Source: an uncultured Lachnospiraceae bacterium
GTDB lineage: Bacteria; Bacillota; Clostridia; Lachnospirales; Lachnospiraceae
DNA: 13,702 nt
Direction: 5' to 3'
NCBI GenBank assembly: GCA_945834545.1
Contig: CAMAHO010000039.1
Location: forward strand, 1-13,702
Shown in pieces: positions 13,184-13,702 of this stretch (positions are counted from its first letter, which is position 1; each line of letters opens with the position of its first letter). The translations under genes and the position numbers were made by a program. The notes beneath the pieces are model-generated. The model saw nothing but the letters and a program-made list of their open reading frames with translations. It had not been told where the DNA came from and did no database searches.

Positions 13184-13702
13184 GTTTAGCGTTGTGATTC
13201 AGGGGGTCTCTCCTGGTATAATCAAAGAGCACAAATACCGGAGCAGATACCGTTTCATCGGTTAAGAAACCTGCCTGTCTCAGCACGTTAGGGGAAAAGG
13301 CCTCGATATGCAAGTACCCTGTTATCTCCTTTTTGTATTGTCCCAGAAGCTCCTTTATGGTTTCTTTCTGCTCTACCCCTGGTGCAAAGGCCGGTCTTGT
13401 CTTCAAATTCTCTCTCAAGTACAAATCCAAAATAAGCAACCCCTTCAAGCATTCCACTGCCTCCTCTTGTCCCAGTTTCATAAGATACTCCTCAAAGCAG
13501 GCTTGCAGCAGGGTGTATCTGGCGATTCTGGTGTGATTCTTCTCAAAGAAGCCGCCGTTCTCGTAGAAGCCTGCCAGATAGGAGTACAAGGCGTAAGGAG
13601 AGTCAAAAAAGCTCTCCAGGTATCGCAGCGTATGGGCATATTGGCCGCTGTTATAGTACACCTCCACCATTTCCTCTATGCGTTTTAACCAAAGAATCTC
13701 CT
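13164..13702 (-). CDS. C-terminal part of a DUF4080-like B12-binding radical SAM protein (5' end outside window)
   Basis: The frame is open to the window edge and reads through EILWLKRIEEM before the first internal methionine at 13670, so the visible 178 or so residues are the end of a larger protein. The segment LKRIEEMVEVYYNSGQYAHTLRYLE, followed by SPYALYSYLAGFYENGGFF and a terminal region with PVFVLFDYTRRDPLNHNAKL, resembles the C-terminal DUF4080 region found after B12-binding and radical-SAM domains in Clostridia. The catalytic part with its CxxxCxxC motif lies outside the window and cannot be checked. The sequence is mostly helical, without signal peptide or membrane segment in the visible part. 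It ends with TAG at 13164-13166. It is upstream of, and in the same direction as, the GH43 operon. Confidence 0.65.
   Translation of the reverse strand, partial: EILWLKRIEEMVEVYYNSGQYAHTLRYLESFFDSPYALYSYLAGFYENGGFFEKNHTRIARYTLLQACFEEYLMKLGQEEAVECLKGLLILDLYLRENLKTRPAFAPGVEQKETIKELLGQYKKEITGYLHIEAFSPNVLRQAGFLTDETVSAPVFVLFDYTRRDPLNHNAKLEILQQ

Overview
The window looks like chromosome of an anaerobic, fermentative Clostridia species, most likely a gut-type Lachnospiraceae. Supporting signs are a pyruvate formate-lyase (PFL) locus, a clostridial 2[4Fe-4S] ferredoxin, strong AGGAGG ribosome-binding sites, and the Bacillota housekeeping order rpsF-ssb-rpsR / gdpP-rplI-dnaB. No phage, IS, tRNA, rRNA or CRISPR was seen. 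No stretch over 300 bases lacks a gene.

Region 1 (1-1937, + strand) is fermentation. It opens with the 3' end of a PFL body that stops just before the place where the glycyl-radical domain should begin. After a hairpin come a 66-aa protein that resembles the start of a radical domain but lacks the radical glycine and ends in a cysteine-containing tail, and then an 80-aa free-standing radical domain with the intact RVSGYAV motif. An intrinsic terminator separates these from pflA, the radical-SAM activase. A 56-aa ferredoxin with its own consensus promoter and a strong terminator closes the region. PFL is therefore encoded in pieces, the most interesting feature of the window.

Region 2 (1914-7866, - strand) is information processing in two transcription units. 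The upstream one is rpsF-ssb-rpsR, ending in a terminator at 6619-6658. The downstream one is gdpP (c-di-AMP phosphodiesterase)-rplI-dnaB, ending in a terminator at 2532-2568 and followed by a MerR-type protein whose 3' end lies antisense to the ferredoxin terminator. A small DUF951 gene precedes rpsF.

Region 3 (8064-13010, - strand) is an accessory operon: a cytoplasmic GH43 glycosidase, a sirtuin, an acyl-CoA/acyl-acid ligase, and an E2/CAT-fold acyltransferase-like protein in which the usual catalytic histidine is glutamate. The last two genes overlap by 8 nt. Sirtuins are known to reactivate acyl-CoA synthetases by deacylating the conserved C-terminal lysine, so sirtuin and ligase may be regulator and target. 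The operon ends in a 147-bp palindromic element with perfect 37-bp arms and an internal 22-bp period; its outer end supplies the acyltransferase stop codon.

Region 4 (13164-13702, - strand) is the C-terminal part of a protein resembling DUF4080 radical-SAM proteins, cut by the window edge. A likely promoter and a 15-bp operator-like palindrome lie between it and the GH43 gene.
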